Origin: Cytophagaceae bacterium
GTDB lineage: Bacteria > Bacteroidota > Bacteroidia > Cytophagales > UBA9547
Direction of reading: 5' to 3'
Length of the DNA: 56,519 nt
NCBI GenBank assembly: GCA_027488865.1
Contig: JAIYAU010000015.1
Location: 1 to 56,519, forward strand
The notes below the pieces were generated by a model, which saw only the letters and a list, made by a program, of their open reading frames with translations, was not told the DNA's origin and did not search any database. Each line of letters begins with the position of its first letter. Within the stretch, counting starts at the first letter, position 1. This document shows, in pieces, positions 9,208 through 18,061 of this stretch. The translations under genes and the position numbers were made by a program.

Positions 9208-9642
9208 CTATTTGACAGAGCATTGGTCGCAAGTACCGTTTACTAGTAAAAAAGCCTCTTTTAAAATAAAACCATTTGGAAGTGAAATTACAGGAATATG
9301 AACATCATTGATACATGTGGTGTTTTCACATATATTACATTTAAAATGAACATGTTCATGATTATGTTTGTGGTCATCGCTTGCGGGAACGTGAGGATGT
9401 ACACATAACGCAAATTTATCTCCCCCACCTTTACCTTCTGGCACACGGTGGATAATATCTTTATCCAAAAAAGTATTAATGGTTCTGTATAGGGTAACTC
9501 TATCGTGATTTATTAGATTTTCCATATCTGCATGAGATACAGCCTTGTTGTTATTAATAAAGATGTTTAAAACGTCTAGTCTGCAATCGGTTACCTTAAG
9601 TTGGTTGCTTTGTAATATCTTGGTTGCTTTCAATAATTCCAT
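9208..9642 (-). CDS. Fur-family transcriptional repressor
   Basis: 144 residues. The N-terminal winged helix (about 1-80) includes RVTLYRTINTFLDKDIIHR, matching the DNA-recognition helix and wing of Fur/Zur/PerR proteins. The C-terminal half has a histidine-rich metal region (HPHVPASDDHKHNHEHVHF) leading into a CxxC pair (CNIC) and a second pair at the C-terminus (CDQC), expected to hold structural zinc. Which metal or signal it senses cannot be decided here; the unusually His-rich linker is compatible with Fur, Zur or PerR. It lies 30 bases downstream of dxs on the same strand, so the two are probably one transcript. Confidence 0.88.
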   Translation of the reverse strand: MELLKATKILQSNQLKVTDCRLDVLNIFINNNKAVSHADMENLINHDRVTLYRTINTFLDKDIIHRVPEGKGGGDKFALCVHPHVPASDDHKHNHEHVHFKCNICENTTCINDVHIPVISLPNGFILKEAFLLVNGTCDQCSVK

Positions 9643-9672
9643 TAAATTATCTACATTTTAGGTAATAATAAT

Positions 9673-11595
9673 TTAAATTTTTATTTTTTGTGTTGAAAAT
9701 TGGAATTCTTGGACTATTTTAATAATGGCCTGTGTATCATATCCACACTCTTCATAAAGTTCCGCTTGTTCTCCATGTTCAATATATCTATCGGGAATTC
9801 CTAGTCGTTTTACCGGTAGATTATATCCATTGTCGGACATGAATTCTAACACTGCGCTTCCGAAGCCTCCGTTTAGGCATCCATCTTCAATAGTTACAAC
9901 TTTGTCATAGGATGTAAAAATATGATGAAGTAAAGATTCGTCAAGAGGTTTAGCAAATCTCATATCATAAAGCGATGGATTTACTCCTTCTTTTTGAAGT
10001 TCATTGATTGCATCTAGAGCGAAGTTACCTACATGTCCGATACTTAAGATTGCAATGTTATTTCCCTTGTGGATCAGCCTGCCTTTTCCTACCGGAATTA
10101 GTTCAAATGGTGTTTTCCAATTGGGCATCACCCCCTCACCACGTGGATATCTTATGGTAAACGGACCGTTTTTATAAAGCGTGGCAGTGTACATCAAATT
10201 GCGTAGTTCAGACTCGTTCATAGGAGTAGAAATTACCATATTTGGTAAACATCGCATATACGCAATATCGAAAGCGCCATGATGTGTAGGACCATCAGCA
10301 CCTGCCAAACCAGCCCTATCTAGACAAAATATTACTGGCAACTTCTGTAAACATACATCATGCATTACTTGGTCATAAGCACGTTGCATAAACGAGGAGT
10401 AGATGTTACAAAATGCCGTAATTCCCTGTGTCGCCAAGCCTGCTGAGAATGTAACCGCGTGTTGTTCAGCAATACCAACATCGATTGCTCTGTCAGGCAT
10501 TGCTTTCATCATTATGTTGAGAGAAGAACCCGAGGGCATGGCTGGGGTGATACCCATGATGGTAGGATCTTGCTCTGCAAGTTCCACAATGGAAAGACCA
10601 AAAACATCTTGATACTTTGGCGCTTGGGGTTTATCAAATGTTTTTTTCTTTATTTCTCCTGTAATCTTGTCGAACTTACCTGGAGCATGCCATTTAACTT
10701 GGTCTTTTTCTGCTGGTGCAAATCCCTTGCCTTTTAATGTGATGCAATGCAACAGTTTAGGTCCGGCAATACCTTTCATGTCCTCCAATACTTGAATCAT
10801 ATGATTAATATCATGACCATCAATTGGGCCAAAATACCGAATATTAAGAGATTCAAATAAATTACTTTGTTTTAATAGAGTGCCTTTAACGCCATTTTCT
10901 AGTTGGGTTGCAAAATCTTTTACATTAATTCCTAGCTTTTTTAATCGAACCAGCATTTTCCATACCTCATCTCTAAGTTTGTTATACGTTTGGGATGTTG
11001 TAATATCAATCAAATAATCTTTTAACGCGCCTACATTCGGATCTATGGCCATGCAGTTGTCGTTTAAAATAATTAATAGGTTAGAGTCCGCAACACCAGC
11101 ATGATTTAGTGCTTCAAAAGCCATTCCAGCAGTCATAGACCCATCTCCAATAACCGCGATGTGCTGTTTAGTTTTATCCTTCTTGTAGTTTGAAGCAACC
11201 GCCATTCCTAAAGCTGCAGAAATGCTCGTTGATGAATGACCAACACCAAAGGTATCAAAAATACTTTCAGAACGTTTGGGAAAGCCAGAGATGCCTCCAT
11301 ATACCCTATTGGTATGGAAAACATCTTTTCTGCCAGTAAGTATTTTGTGGCCGTACGCTTGATGACCTACATCCCAAACCAATTGATCTTGAGGTGTATT
11401 AAAAACATAATGTAGCGCTACAGAAAGCTCTACTACTCCTAAACTTGCTGCAAAATGACCACCATAAACGCTTACATGGTCAATAATAAATTGTCTTAAT
11501 TCATCACATACTTGAACCATTTGGTTCAGCTCCAATTTTTTGAGGTCTGTTGGGCTATTAATTTTTGCCAACAGTTCGCCAGGTTGTATTACCAT
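9673..11595 (-). CDS. dxs: 1-deoxy-D-xylulose-5-phosphate synthase
   Basis: About 640 residues from ATG 11595. The enzyme condenses pyruvate and glyceraldehyde 3-phosphate using thiamine diphosphate, the first step of the MEP isoprenoid pathway in the cytoplasm. Key elements are the start segment LLAKINSPTDLKKL, the diphosphate-binding GDGSMTAGMAFEALNHAG, the WHAPGKFD segment, and the pyrimidine-domain segment DRAGLAGADGPTHHG. The frame stays open to an ATG at 11649, but those extra 18 residues are hydrophobic and unlike the family, while ATG 11595 gives the usual N-terminus; I prefer the latter. Upstream on this strand a TAATTTTG -7-like box lies at 11687-11694. A fur-family gene follows after 30 bases. 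Confidence 0.95.
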   Translation of the reverse strand: MVIQPGELLAKINSPTDLKKLELNQMVQVCDELRQFIIDHVSVYGGHFAASLGVVELSVALHYVFNTPQDQLVWDVGHQAYGHKILTGRKDVFHTNRVYGGISGFPKRSESIFDTFGVGHSSTSISAALGMAVASNYKKDKTKQHIAVIGDGSMTAGMAFEALNHAGVADSNLLIILNDNCMAIDPNVGALKDYLIDITTSQTYNKLRDEVWKMLVRLKKLGINVKDFATQLENGVKGTLLKQSNLFESLNIRYFGPIDGHDINHMIQVLEDMKGIAGPKLLHCITLKGKGFAPAEKDQVKWHAPGKFDKITGEIKKKTFDKPQAPKYQDVFGLSIVELAEQDPTIMGITPAMPSGSSLNIMMKAMPDRAIDVGIAEQHAVTFSAGLATQGITAFCNIYSSFMQRAYDQVMHDVCLQKLPVIFCLDRAGLAGADGPTHHGAFDIAYMRCLPNMVISTPMNESELRNLMYTATLYKNGPFTIRYPRGEGVMPNWKTPFELIPVGKGRLIHKGNNIAILSIGHVGNFALDAINELQKEGVNPSLYDMRFAKPLDESLLHHIFTSYDKVVTIEDGCLNGGFGSAVLEFMSDNGYNLPVKRLGIPDRYIEHGEQAELYEECGYDTQAIIKIVQEFQFSTQKIKI

Positions 11596-11766
11596 GAGGA
11601 TGAATTTTATGAATACACTTAACTTATTAAATCTATGCTTTAAAACCATGAAGATTTAATAAAGTTTTAATTTACGAAATAATCTGCAAAATTAATCAAA
11701 TTTCGGTTTCAAAATTGGATAATGGTATTATGTTTTTATCAAATATTTTTTTTCTTAATTATTAGT

Positions 11767-11774
11767 TACTTTTG
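11767..11774 (+). promoter_or_regulatory. Possible -7 box (TACTTTTG) for scpA
   Basis: TACTTTTG fits the TAnnTTTG element exactly and lies 76 bases upstream of the scpA start. No TTG at the expected -33 position is visible, so this is a one-element match. The implied leader would contain the 17-codon upstream frame at 11794-11847. Confidence 0.35.
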
Positions 11775-11793
11775 TCAAGTGTAATATCAACTA

Positions 11794-11847
11794 ATGTTTG
11801 ACATAAATGAATTGGTACCAGTAGGAATTTGCTCTAAAAGTTACTGA
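11794..11847 (+). other. 17-codon upstream open frame before scpA
   Basis: ATG 11794 opens a 17-codon frame (MFDINELVPVGICSKSY) that ends in TGA at 11845-11847, three bases before the scpA ATG at 11851. It could be a leader peptide translated before scpA or simply chance. No homology is recognised and no strong ribosome-binding site is seen. Confidence 0.25.
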
Positions 11848-11850
11848 TTA

Positions 11851-12618
11851 ATGAATTATGAAATAAAACTTCCCCTATTTGAAGGGCCATTTGATTTGCT
11901 ACTTTTTTTTATTGAAAGGGATGAACTCGACATCTATGACATCCCAATTTCTAAAATCACCTCAGATTTTTTGAATTACATGAAGCAGTTAGAAGCTACC
12001 AATATGGAGATAGCTAGTGAATTCATAGTAGTGGCAGCTACCCTCATGAACATAAAAGGTAAGATGTTACTACCAAGACAACAAATTGACGATGACGGAA
12101 AAGAAATTGATCCAAGGGAAGAGTTGGTGAAACATTTACTAGAGTACAAAAAATTTAAATCGGTAATTGAAGATTTTACTTATCTCGAAACAGAGCGACT
12201 TTCTAAGGAAAAACGTGGTAATGTGTTAATAGAGTTAAAGCAGATTTCAGAAACCTCTAACTTAGAAACTGAACTTCAAGATATTGATTTGTTCAAACTG
12301 TTGAAAGTGTATGAAAAGGTAATGAACAAGTTTGAAATAGAAAAGAAAAAACCAATTCACACAGTCGTTCAATATCCGTATACTATTGAAGATCAAAAAA
12401 GGTACTTGATGAGTAAATTACTTCATTTAGCAAGAGTGTCATTTGAAGAAATTATACAGGATCAACCTGAAAAAATTGCTGTGGTTTATAATTTTTTGTC
12501 AATTTTAGAATTACTACAATTAAATCTTATAACCATACATGTAGGACTTGGCTATAACAATTTTTGGATAGAAAAATTTGATTCAAATGTAGTTTCACTA
12601 GAAGAAACTATGAATTAA
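11851..12618 (+). CDS. scpA: Segregation and condensation protein A (ScpA, kleisin)
   Basis: 255 residues. ScpA is the kleisin subunit that bridges the heads of Smc and binds ScpB, forming the condensin complex that organises the nucleoid. The hallmark N-terminus is present (YEIKLPLFEGPFDLLLFFIE, residues 2-21), followed by the DIYDIPISKIT segment and the AATLMNIKGKMLLP helix (about 60-80), then a C-terminal winged-helix region (about 190-250) for Smc-head contact. No scpB is adjacent in the window. The divergent dxs operon lies upstream; the downstream dehydrogenase converges on it. Confidence 0.93.
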   Translation: MNYEIKLPLFEGPFDLLLFFIERDELDIYDIPISKITSDFLNYMKQLEATNMEIASEFIVVAATLMNIKGKMLLPRQQIDDDGKEIDPREELVKHLLEYKKFKSVIEDFTYLETERLSKEKRGNVLIELKQISETSNLETELQDIDLFKLLKVYEKVMNKFEIEKKKPIHTVVQYPYTIEDQKRYLMSKLLHLARVSFEEIIQDQPEKIAVVYNFLSILELLQLNLITIHVGLGYNNFWIEKFDSNVVSLEETMN

Positions 12619-12692
12619 TTACTTAAAATAATTGATTAAGTCACATATTGAACTTATTATTTCAATAAATTGAATTATTCTTGAAAATGGAG

Positions 12693-14810
12693 TTAAATGT
12701 TAACCATCCTCTTTTCTTGAAAAGAAACAACCGCCGCTAAACTTGCTTGAGTCACATTTATTAAATCAGGAAAAGGAATAGGCGGTTCACCTCCTTCATT
12801 TATGAATTTAAGATAAGAAGCAAATTGATTTAGATGCCCTTTATCTTGTGTACTGCTCATTTTGGTAAATCCCTTAAATCCATAAGCTTCCATTTTTCTG
12901 AAGTTATCCATGATAATGGTGCGTCCTTGAGAATAAACTTCTATTCTTTCTTTGGAATATGATTTATTTCCATTTGCAAAATAATTTATTACGCCAAGAT
13001 CTCCTCTTTCGGATTTAAGGATTAACGATACATTGTCACTATTAGCGGCAGTATGTATTCCTTGGCTTTGTGCTATTACTTCTTGGATTTTATAACCAGT
13101 AAAATAAACAAATAAATCTAGAAAATGGCACGCTTCTCCTATAATTCTTCCACCGCCAATTTGCATGTTTTGAGTCCAATGGTTGGTTGGAATAGCCCCT
13201 GCATTAAAATTCATAATAATGTTTAAAGGTTCAGCTGTGCCTTGTAGCAACTGCTTTATTTTGACCGACATGGGAGCAAAACGTCGATTAAAGCCCACAG
13301 TAATTGATAGCTTTTGACGTTGATATACCTGTAAAATTGTATTTAACTCCAATTGATTGATAGCAAGAGGCTTTTCTATAAAAACATGTTTACCAGCCTC
13401 AAGTGCCATTATTGCCATATTTGCGTGCATATTATGTTGTGTAGTAATTATTACAGCTTTTATGCTAGCGTCTTTAAGTGTCTCTTCATAGCTGGTGGAA
13501 CTTGTAGCAACCCCATACTTTTTTGCTAAAAAAGTTCCAGACACCCCGCCACTACTAACAATAACCTTGAGGTTTGCCTTTAGTTTGTGTAACACTGGCA
13601 TCATTGTCATTTTGGTAAAATTTCCAGCTCCAATTATTGCTAGGCCATTTCCGTCGGGTAAGGCACCAAAAGAATTCAGGTTGATGGCTGGGCTTGTATT
13701 TGTTTCAATGGGATATTCTAATAATGAGGCTATTGAGCTGCCTTGACCTAAACTACCATAAATTTTTTGGAAATCAGCTAGCTGCACTTGCTCGGTGATG
13801 AGTGGTTTTACATCTAGACGCTTTTTTTCTATTGCATTGAGTATTGCTTCAAAATTTCGCTTTTCGGTCCATCTAACAAATGAAATGGGATAATCTAGAC
13901 CTCGCTTTTCATATTCCTCGTCATACCGTCCAGGACCATAAGAGCAAGATACTTGAAATGTAAGTTCCTTTTCAAAAAAATCCGAACGATTAATATCTAA
14001 GCCAATTACACCCACTAGCACAATTCGCCCTCTTTTGCGACTCATTTTAGCGGCTTGGCTTATTAATTCGTTACTTTTGGTGGACGCGGTGATAATAATT
14101 GCATCTGCACCTACATTTTTGGTGAGCTCAAGCGTGGTTTTTATAGGGTCTATTCCATTTGACAAGTTAAAGGCCGCAATACCTTTGTTTGAAGCCAATT
14201 CCACTTTTTGTTGGTCAAAGTCATACCCTATTACATTGCACCCATTTGCTTTTAATAATTCTGCCGTAATAAGTCCAATTAATCCAAGTCCAGAAACCAC
14301 CACTGTTTCGCCTAGCGTAGGCTCCACTAAACGAATACCTTGTAAACCAATAGATCCAATTACTGTAAATGCAGCCTCTTCATAAGACACACCATCAGGT
14401 ATAAGTGCAACTAGATTTTTGGGTATGCATACTACCTCAGCATGTGGCCCATTACTAACTACACGGTCACCAATTTTGAAATCTACCACATCTTCACCCA
14501 CAGCTATTACTTCTCCAGCATTGCAATATCCCAACGGTAAGGGCTCTTCCAATTTTCTAAAAACAGCTTCTAAAGTTGGTATCAATCCATCTGATTTAAT
14601 TTTATCAAGAACCTGAATGACCTTTTCTGGCTGCTGACGAGCTTTGGCTATCAAATTAGATTTGCCAAACTCAACTAACATTTTTTCCGTTCCTAGCGAA
14701 ACCAACGACCGATGTGTTTTTATAAGAATATGCCCTTTTTTTACCAAAGGAGCAGGTATTTCTTCAAGGATTGTTTCGCCAGTTTTTAAATTTTGTATAA
14801 GTTGTTTCAT
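12693..14810 (-). CDS. Two-domain oxidoreductase: zinc-type alcohol dehydrogenase fused to Gfo/Idh/MocA dehydrogenase
   Basis: 705 residues. The N-terminal half (about 1-360) is an MDR-type medium-chain dehydrogenase: GYCNAGEVIAVG and a Rossmann segment VVSGLGLIGLITAELLKANG are seen. The C-terminal half (about 375-700) begins with a second dinucleotide fold (LAIIGAGNFTKMTMMPVLHKL) and carries the EKPLA segment (FIEKPLAIN) with the catalytic-type Lys of Gfo/Idh/MocA proteins. This fusion is known from bacterial surface-polysaccharide loci, where it is thought to act on nucleotide sugars; substrate unknown here. It stands alone between scpA and an HD protein rather than in a polysaccharide cluster. 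A well-spaced promoter lies just upstream. Confidence 0.88.
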   Translation of the reverse strand: MKQLIQNLKTGETILEEIPAPLVKKGHILIKTHRSLVSLGTEKMLVEFGKSNLIAKARQQPEKVIQVLDKIKSDGLIPTLEAVFRKLEEPLPLGYCNAGEVIAVGEDVVDFKIGDRVVSNGPHAEVVCIPKNLVALIPDGVSYEEAAFTVIGSIGLQGIRLVEPTLGETVVVSGLGLIGLITAELLKANGCNVIGYDFDQQKVELASNKGIAAFNLSNGIDPIKTTLELTKNVGADAIIITASTKSNELISQAAKMSRKRGRIVLVGVIGLDINRSDFFEKELTFQVSCSYGPGRYDEEYEKRGLDYPISFVRWTEKRNFEAILNAIEKKRLDVKPLITEQVQLADFQKIYGSLGQGSSIASLLEYPIETNTSPAINLNSFGALPDGNGLAIIGAGNFTKMTMMPVLHKLKANLKVIVSSGGVSGTFLAKKYGVATSSTSYEETLKDASIKAVIITTQHNMHANMAIMALEAGKHVFIEKPLAINQLELNTILQVYQRQKLSITVGFNRRFAPMSVKIKQLLQGTAEPLNIIMNFNAGAIPTNHWTQNMQIGGGRIIGEACHFLDLFVYFTGYKIQEVIAQSQGIHTAANSDNVSLILKSERGDLGVINYFANGNKSYSKERIEVYSQGRTIIMDNFRKMEAYGFKGFTKMSSTQDKGHLNQFASYLKFINEGGEPPIPFPDLINVTQASLAAVVSFQEKRMVNI

Positions 14811-14855
14811 GTTTTAAACCATCTTTGCTTGTAAATTTCCACTTTACTTTCATTG

Positions 14856-14884
14856 CAAAAATAGAAAGATATTAGGGAATACAA
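14856..14884 (-). promoter_or_regulatory. Bacteroidota-type promoter for the two-domain oxidoreductase
   Basis: Read on the minus strand: TTG (14884-14882), an 18-base spacer, then TATTTTTG (14863-14856), an exact TAnnTTTG element. The start codon is at 14810, giving a leader of about 40 bases. Confidence 0.5.
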
Positions 14885-15085
14885 CCATTAAAGCCTTTAA
14901 ACAGGGTAAATATTCGTTTTTGAAATCTTTAAATTATTCTACTTAAAAACAAAAATTATTTTGTTTTCAGAAGTTAATTTTTGAACAATGAAATAGCTAT
15001 TCAGCCATTCTGTATCTAATAAGTTTATTTTGAAACTTAAAAGTGTAGATTTACAATAATATATAATACTCTAATTATTGCTATT

Positions 15086-15715
15086 TTGGTACAAGATCTA
15101 GTTATTAACCAATGGAATAAAAATTATTCAGCTTATCCATTTAATATGCAGATATTGAATGATTTAATAAAAAGATATAACGAAGGCGGAAGATATTATC
15201 ACACTTTAGATCATATTTTAACCTTACTTCTTTTGATTGATGAACATAAGGAATTATTGAAAAACGCAAATTTGCTTAAAATTGCGGCCTTTTTTCATGA
15301 TGCCATTTATGACCCTAATAAAACGGACAATGAAAAAAGGAGTGCGCAGTTGGCTAGGGAAAAACTCACAATGATGGAGTTTGAAGAAAATAAAATAAAA
15401 ATGGTGGAATCACTGATTATTTCAACACAAAATCATGTACTTGATCAAGAAGTTGATTCTTTTGAAGGAAATTTTTTTCTGGATTGTGATTTAGCGATTT
15501 TCTCAGCTAATCAAGAAAAATACAAGGAATATAATCAACAAATAAGAAAGGAGTATTCAATGTATCCTGACTTTTTATATAACAAAGGCCGTGTAAAAGT
15601 TTTAAAACATTTTCTTCAACTTGATAGAATTTACAAAACCGACTTGTTTTATATAAAACGGGAACAACTTGCAAGGCAAAATATCAATAGGGAACTCCAG
15701 CTTCTAATGCGTTAA
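15086..15715 (+). CDS. HD-domain metal-dependent phosphohydrolase-like protein
   Basis: 209 residues, read from a TTG at 15086; the first in-frame ATG is 21 codons further on and would remove residues that look like part of the first helix, so the TTG start is preferred but uncertain. The HD superfamily ligands are visible: YHTLDHI (first His, near residue 36), FFHDAIYD (the His-Asp pair, near 72) and a later DCDLAIF segment carrying an Asp. The protein matches the uncharacterised group of predicted metal-dependent HD hydrolases of about 200 residues. Substrate is unknown. It precedes the tetrahydropterin synthase gene by 175 bases, so co-transcription is not assured. Confidence 0.8.
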   Translation: MVQDLVINQWNKNYSAYPFNMQILNDLIKRYNEGGRYYHTLDHILTLLLLIDEHKELLKNANLLKIAAFFHDAIYDPNKTDNEKRSAQLAREKLTMMEFEENKIKMVESLIISTQNHVLDQEVDSFEGNFFLDCDLAIFSANQEKYKEYNQQIRKEYSMYPDFLYNKGRVKVLKHFLQLDRIYKTDLFYIKREQLARQNINRELQLLMR

Positions 15716-15890
15716 TTATTTTTTTGCATATGTTGATTTAGCCATATATCCAAAATTTGATTAAAATTGGAATAATTGAACCAAAGTTTAATTTGGCCTT
15801 TTTGTAAAAATTGAAGTGGATTAAAAACCCACAAAAAAGAACAATTTTGATTAAAATAAGATAGATATTTGCATAGGAATTCAATTGCAT

Positions 15891-16310
15891 ATGATTTACG
15901 TAAGTAGAAAAGAACATTTTAACGCGGCACATAAACTTTATAATCCAATTTGGAGTGAAGAAAAAAATATTGAGATGTTTGGTCCATGCGCTAATGCGAA
16001 TTGGCATGGACATAATTTTGAGTTAATAGTGACAGTAAAAGGTACTCCAAACCCTGAAACTGGTTTTGTAATTGACCTAAAAAAACTCAGTTTACTTATA
16101 AGAAAAGAGATAATAGAAAAAGTGGATCATAAAAATCTAAATTTAGATGTAGACTTTATGTTTGGTAAAATGGCCAGCACTGAAAACATCGCTATGGAGT
16201 TTTGGAAGATTCTAGCCCCAGCAATCAAAACTATAGCGCCTGATGCTCAATTACATTGTATAAAATTGTATGAAACTCCACGTAATTTTGTAGAATATTT
16301 AGGAGAATGA
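15891..16310 (+). CDS. 6-pyruvoyl-tetrahydropterin synthase / QueD family protein (PTPS-II-like)
   Basis: 139 residues from ATG 15891. COG0720 family enzymes convert 7,8-dihydroneopterin triphosphate to 6-pyruvoyl-tetrahydropterin or, as QueD, to 6-carboxy-tetrahydropterin for queuosine. Zinc ligands are the His of FNAAHKL and the two of HGH. The catalytic Cys is spaced C-x5-HGH (CANANWHGH), as in mammalian PTPS, rather than the C-x3-HGH of QueD. DHKNLNLDV and STENIA segments also look PTPS-like. A TTG two codons upstream (15885) is not needed. The stop overlaps the lpxB start (ATGA, 16307-16310), implying translational coupling. Whether it makes a biopterin or serves queuosine synthesis is undecided. 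Confidence 0.88.
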   Translation: MIYVSRKEHFNAAHKLYNPIWSEEKNIEMFGPCANANWHGHNFELIVTVKGTPNPETGFVIDLKKLSLLIRKEIIEKVDHKNLNLDVDFMFGKMASTENIAMEFWKILAPAIKTIAPDAQLHCIKLYETPRNFVEYLGE

Positions 16311-17416
16311 AATACTACCTAATAGCTGGAGAACGTTCTGGAGACTTGCACGCTTCAAATTTAATAAAATCACTCCGAGGAATAGATTCGTCGGCAGAAT
16401 TTAGGTTTTTGGGGGGTGAGCAAATGCAAGCTGCTAACCAAGGGCTTGGCTTGTACCGTCATTATCAAGAAATTTCGTACATGTTAATTACTGAGGTTTT
16501 AAAAAATCTGAAAACAATTTTTAAAAACCTAGATGAGTGCCTAATTGATATTAATAATTACCAACCAGATGTAATAATTTTGGTGGATTTTTCAGGGTTT
16601 AATATGCGTATTGCTGCTAAAGCTAAGAAAAATGGCTTTAAGGTATTTTATTATATTTCTCCAAAACTATGGGCATGGAATCAAAATAGGGCTTACAAAG
16701 TAAAAAAATTTGTAGATCGCATGTTTGTAATTATGCCTTTTGAAAAAGCTTTTTACAAAAAATTTAATTATGAGGTGGACTACGTTGGCAATCCTATTCT
16801 TGACGCCATTAGTAGCTATGTTCCAAATGTAGAATTTAAAGTGAAACATGGTCTCGATGAAAGGCCAATCATCGCTATTTTACCTGGGAGCAGAAAACAA
16901 GAAATTACCAATATGTTATCGCAAATGATGACCCTTCCTTCGCAATATGTTCATTATCAGTTTGTAATAGCAGCGGTTTCTAATTTAAGCGATGATTTTT
17001 ACAAAATTTATCGTGATAAAGGGGCCAAAATTGTAGTTGATGAAACTTATGACTTATTGGCCAACGCTTATGCAGCTTTAGTTACTTCTGGCACAGCTAC
17101 TTTAGAAACAGCATTGTTTAATGTACCTCAAGTGGTTTGTTATAAAACTAATTGGGTTGCTTATCAACTAATAAAACGACTTATAAAAGTAAGGTTTATT
17201 TCATTAGTAAATTTAATAGCTGAGGATAAAATAGTGACTGAGCTTATTCAACATAACTTTAATTCTGTACAATTAATGAGTGAATTTGAATTAATAACCA
17301 ACAATAGTGATGCACGTAATCAAGTATTGGCTGGATATAAAAAACTACAACTTGCCATGGGAGAGCCAGGAGCCTCTAGGCGCACTGCAAGTTTAATGTG
17401 GCAATACTTAAACTAA
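16307..17416 (+). CDS. lpxB: Lipid-A-disaccharide synthase
   Basis: 369 residues. LpxB (GT19) joins UDP-2,3-diacylglucosamine and lipid X into the lipid A disaccharide at the inner membrane. Recognisable segments are AGERSGDLHASNL (about 7-19), YYISPKLWAWNQNRAYKVKK (about 111-130), VGNPILD, the glycosyltransferase ILPGSRKQEI turn, and the TSGTATLETAL ... SLVNLIAEDKIVTELIQ end (NLIAxxxxxxELIQ). Length is normal. It overlaps the preceding tetrahydropterin synthase by four bases, so the two are one operon. Confidence 0.95.
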   Translation: MKYYLIAGERSGDLHASNLIKSLRGIDSSAEFRFLGGEQMQAANQGLGLYRHYQEISYMLITEVLKNLKTIFKNLDECLIDINNYQPDVIILVDFSGFNMRIAAKAKKNGFKVFYYISPKLWAWNQNRAYKVKKFVDRMFVIMPFEKAFYKKFNYEVDYVGNPILDAISSYVPNVEFKVKHGLDERPIIAILPGSRKQEITNMLSQMMTLPSQYVHYQFVIAAVSNLSDDFYKIYRDKGAKIVVDETYDLLANAYAALVTSGTATLETALFNVPQVVCYKTNWVAYQLIKRLIKVRFISLVNLIAEDKIVTELIQHNFNSVQLMSEFELITNNSDARNQVLAGYKKLQLAMGEPGASRRTASLMWQYLN

Positions 17417-17470
17417 TGAAAATAAATGGCATAATATTTGAACAACAATACATAATAAAAACAAAACTCC

Positions 17471-18010
17471 ATGAAACTAATTCTTACACTTGTGTTGATT
17501 ACAGGATTTAATTTACTTGTATTTGCACAAAATAATCCGCCAATAGATGAAACTACCAAAAAAATATCTTTTACAGAAGTTGTAAATGTAGACAAAGGCG
17601 AAAAGTCTAAAATGAGTACAAAAGCCAAGCAATGGGCAGAAAGCAAAGGTTATGTGATAAAATCGATAACTTTAGAATCAATGAACGCTACGGGTAAATT
17701 AAATGTGTCTTACCCAAGTGTCGTAAAAGGTAAGATGGAGAATGGCCAAGTGAAATTTGATATTATTATTCAGTTTAAAGACGGAAAATACAAATATAAT
17801 TTTACCAATTTTATACATGAGGGACTTAAAGGAAAAAGTAACGGTGGTGCATTAGAACTAGTTGAGGCTGAATGTGGGCGAGCACAAATTGCCAATGGAA
17901 GTTGGAATAAAATCAAATCAGATACTTTTGTAGAATTGGAAAAAATAATACCTGAACTTAAAGGAAACTTAACCGAAATTAAGGCTGCAGAAAATAAGGA
18001 TAATTGGTAA
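17471..18010 (+). CDS. Secreted protein, DUF4468-like
   Basis: 179 residues with a clear signal peptide (about 1-20, ending LLVFAQ). The mature start, PIDETTKKISFTEVVNVDKG, followed by KAKQWAESK, resembles the DUF4468 fold (a TBP-like domain of unknown function common in Bacteroidota exported proteins). Likely periplasmic or outer-membrane associated; no catalytic residues are recognisable. It begins 54 bases after lpxB and may share its transcript. An inverted repeat lies directly after the stop. Confidence 0.7.
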   Translation: MKLILTLVLITGFNLLVFAQNNPPIDETTKKISFTEVVNVDKGEKSKMSTKAKQWAESKGYVIKSITLESMNATGKLNVSYPSVVKGKMENGQVKFDIIIQFKDGKYKYNFTNFIHEGLKGKSNGGALELVEAECGRAQIANGSWNKIKSDTFVELEKIIPELKGNLTEIKAAENKDNW

Positions 18011-18027
18011 GTTAAGTCGGTATAATT

Positions 18028-18051
18028 CAATGGGTGTTTAAACACCCGTTG
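18028..18051. terminator. Inverted repeat between convergent genes, probable bidirectional terminator
   Basis: GGGTGTTT (18032-18039) is directly followed by its complement AAACACCC (18040-18047); flanking CAA and TTG extend the pairing around one T-G wobble. It sits between two convergent stop codons. No strong T tract is present on either side, so termination efficiency is uncertain. Confidence 0.5.
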
Positions 18052-18061
18052 TATTTGGAGT

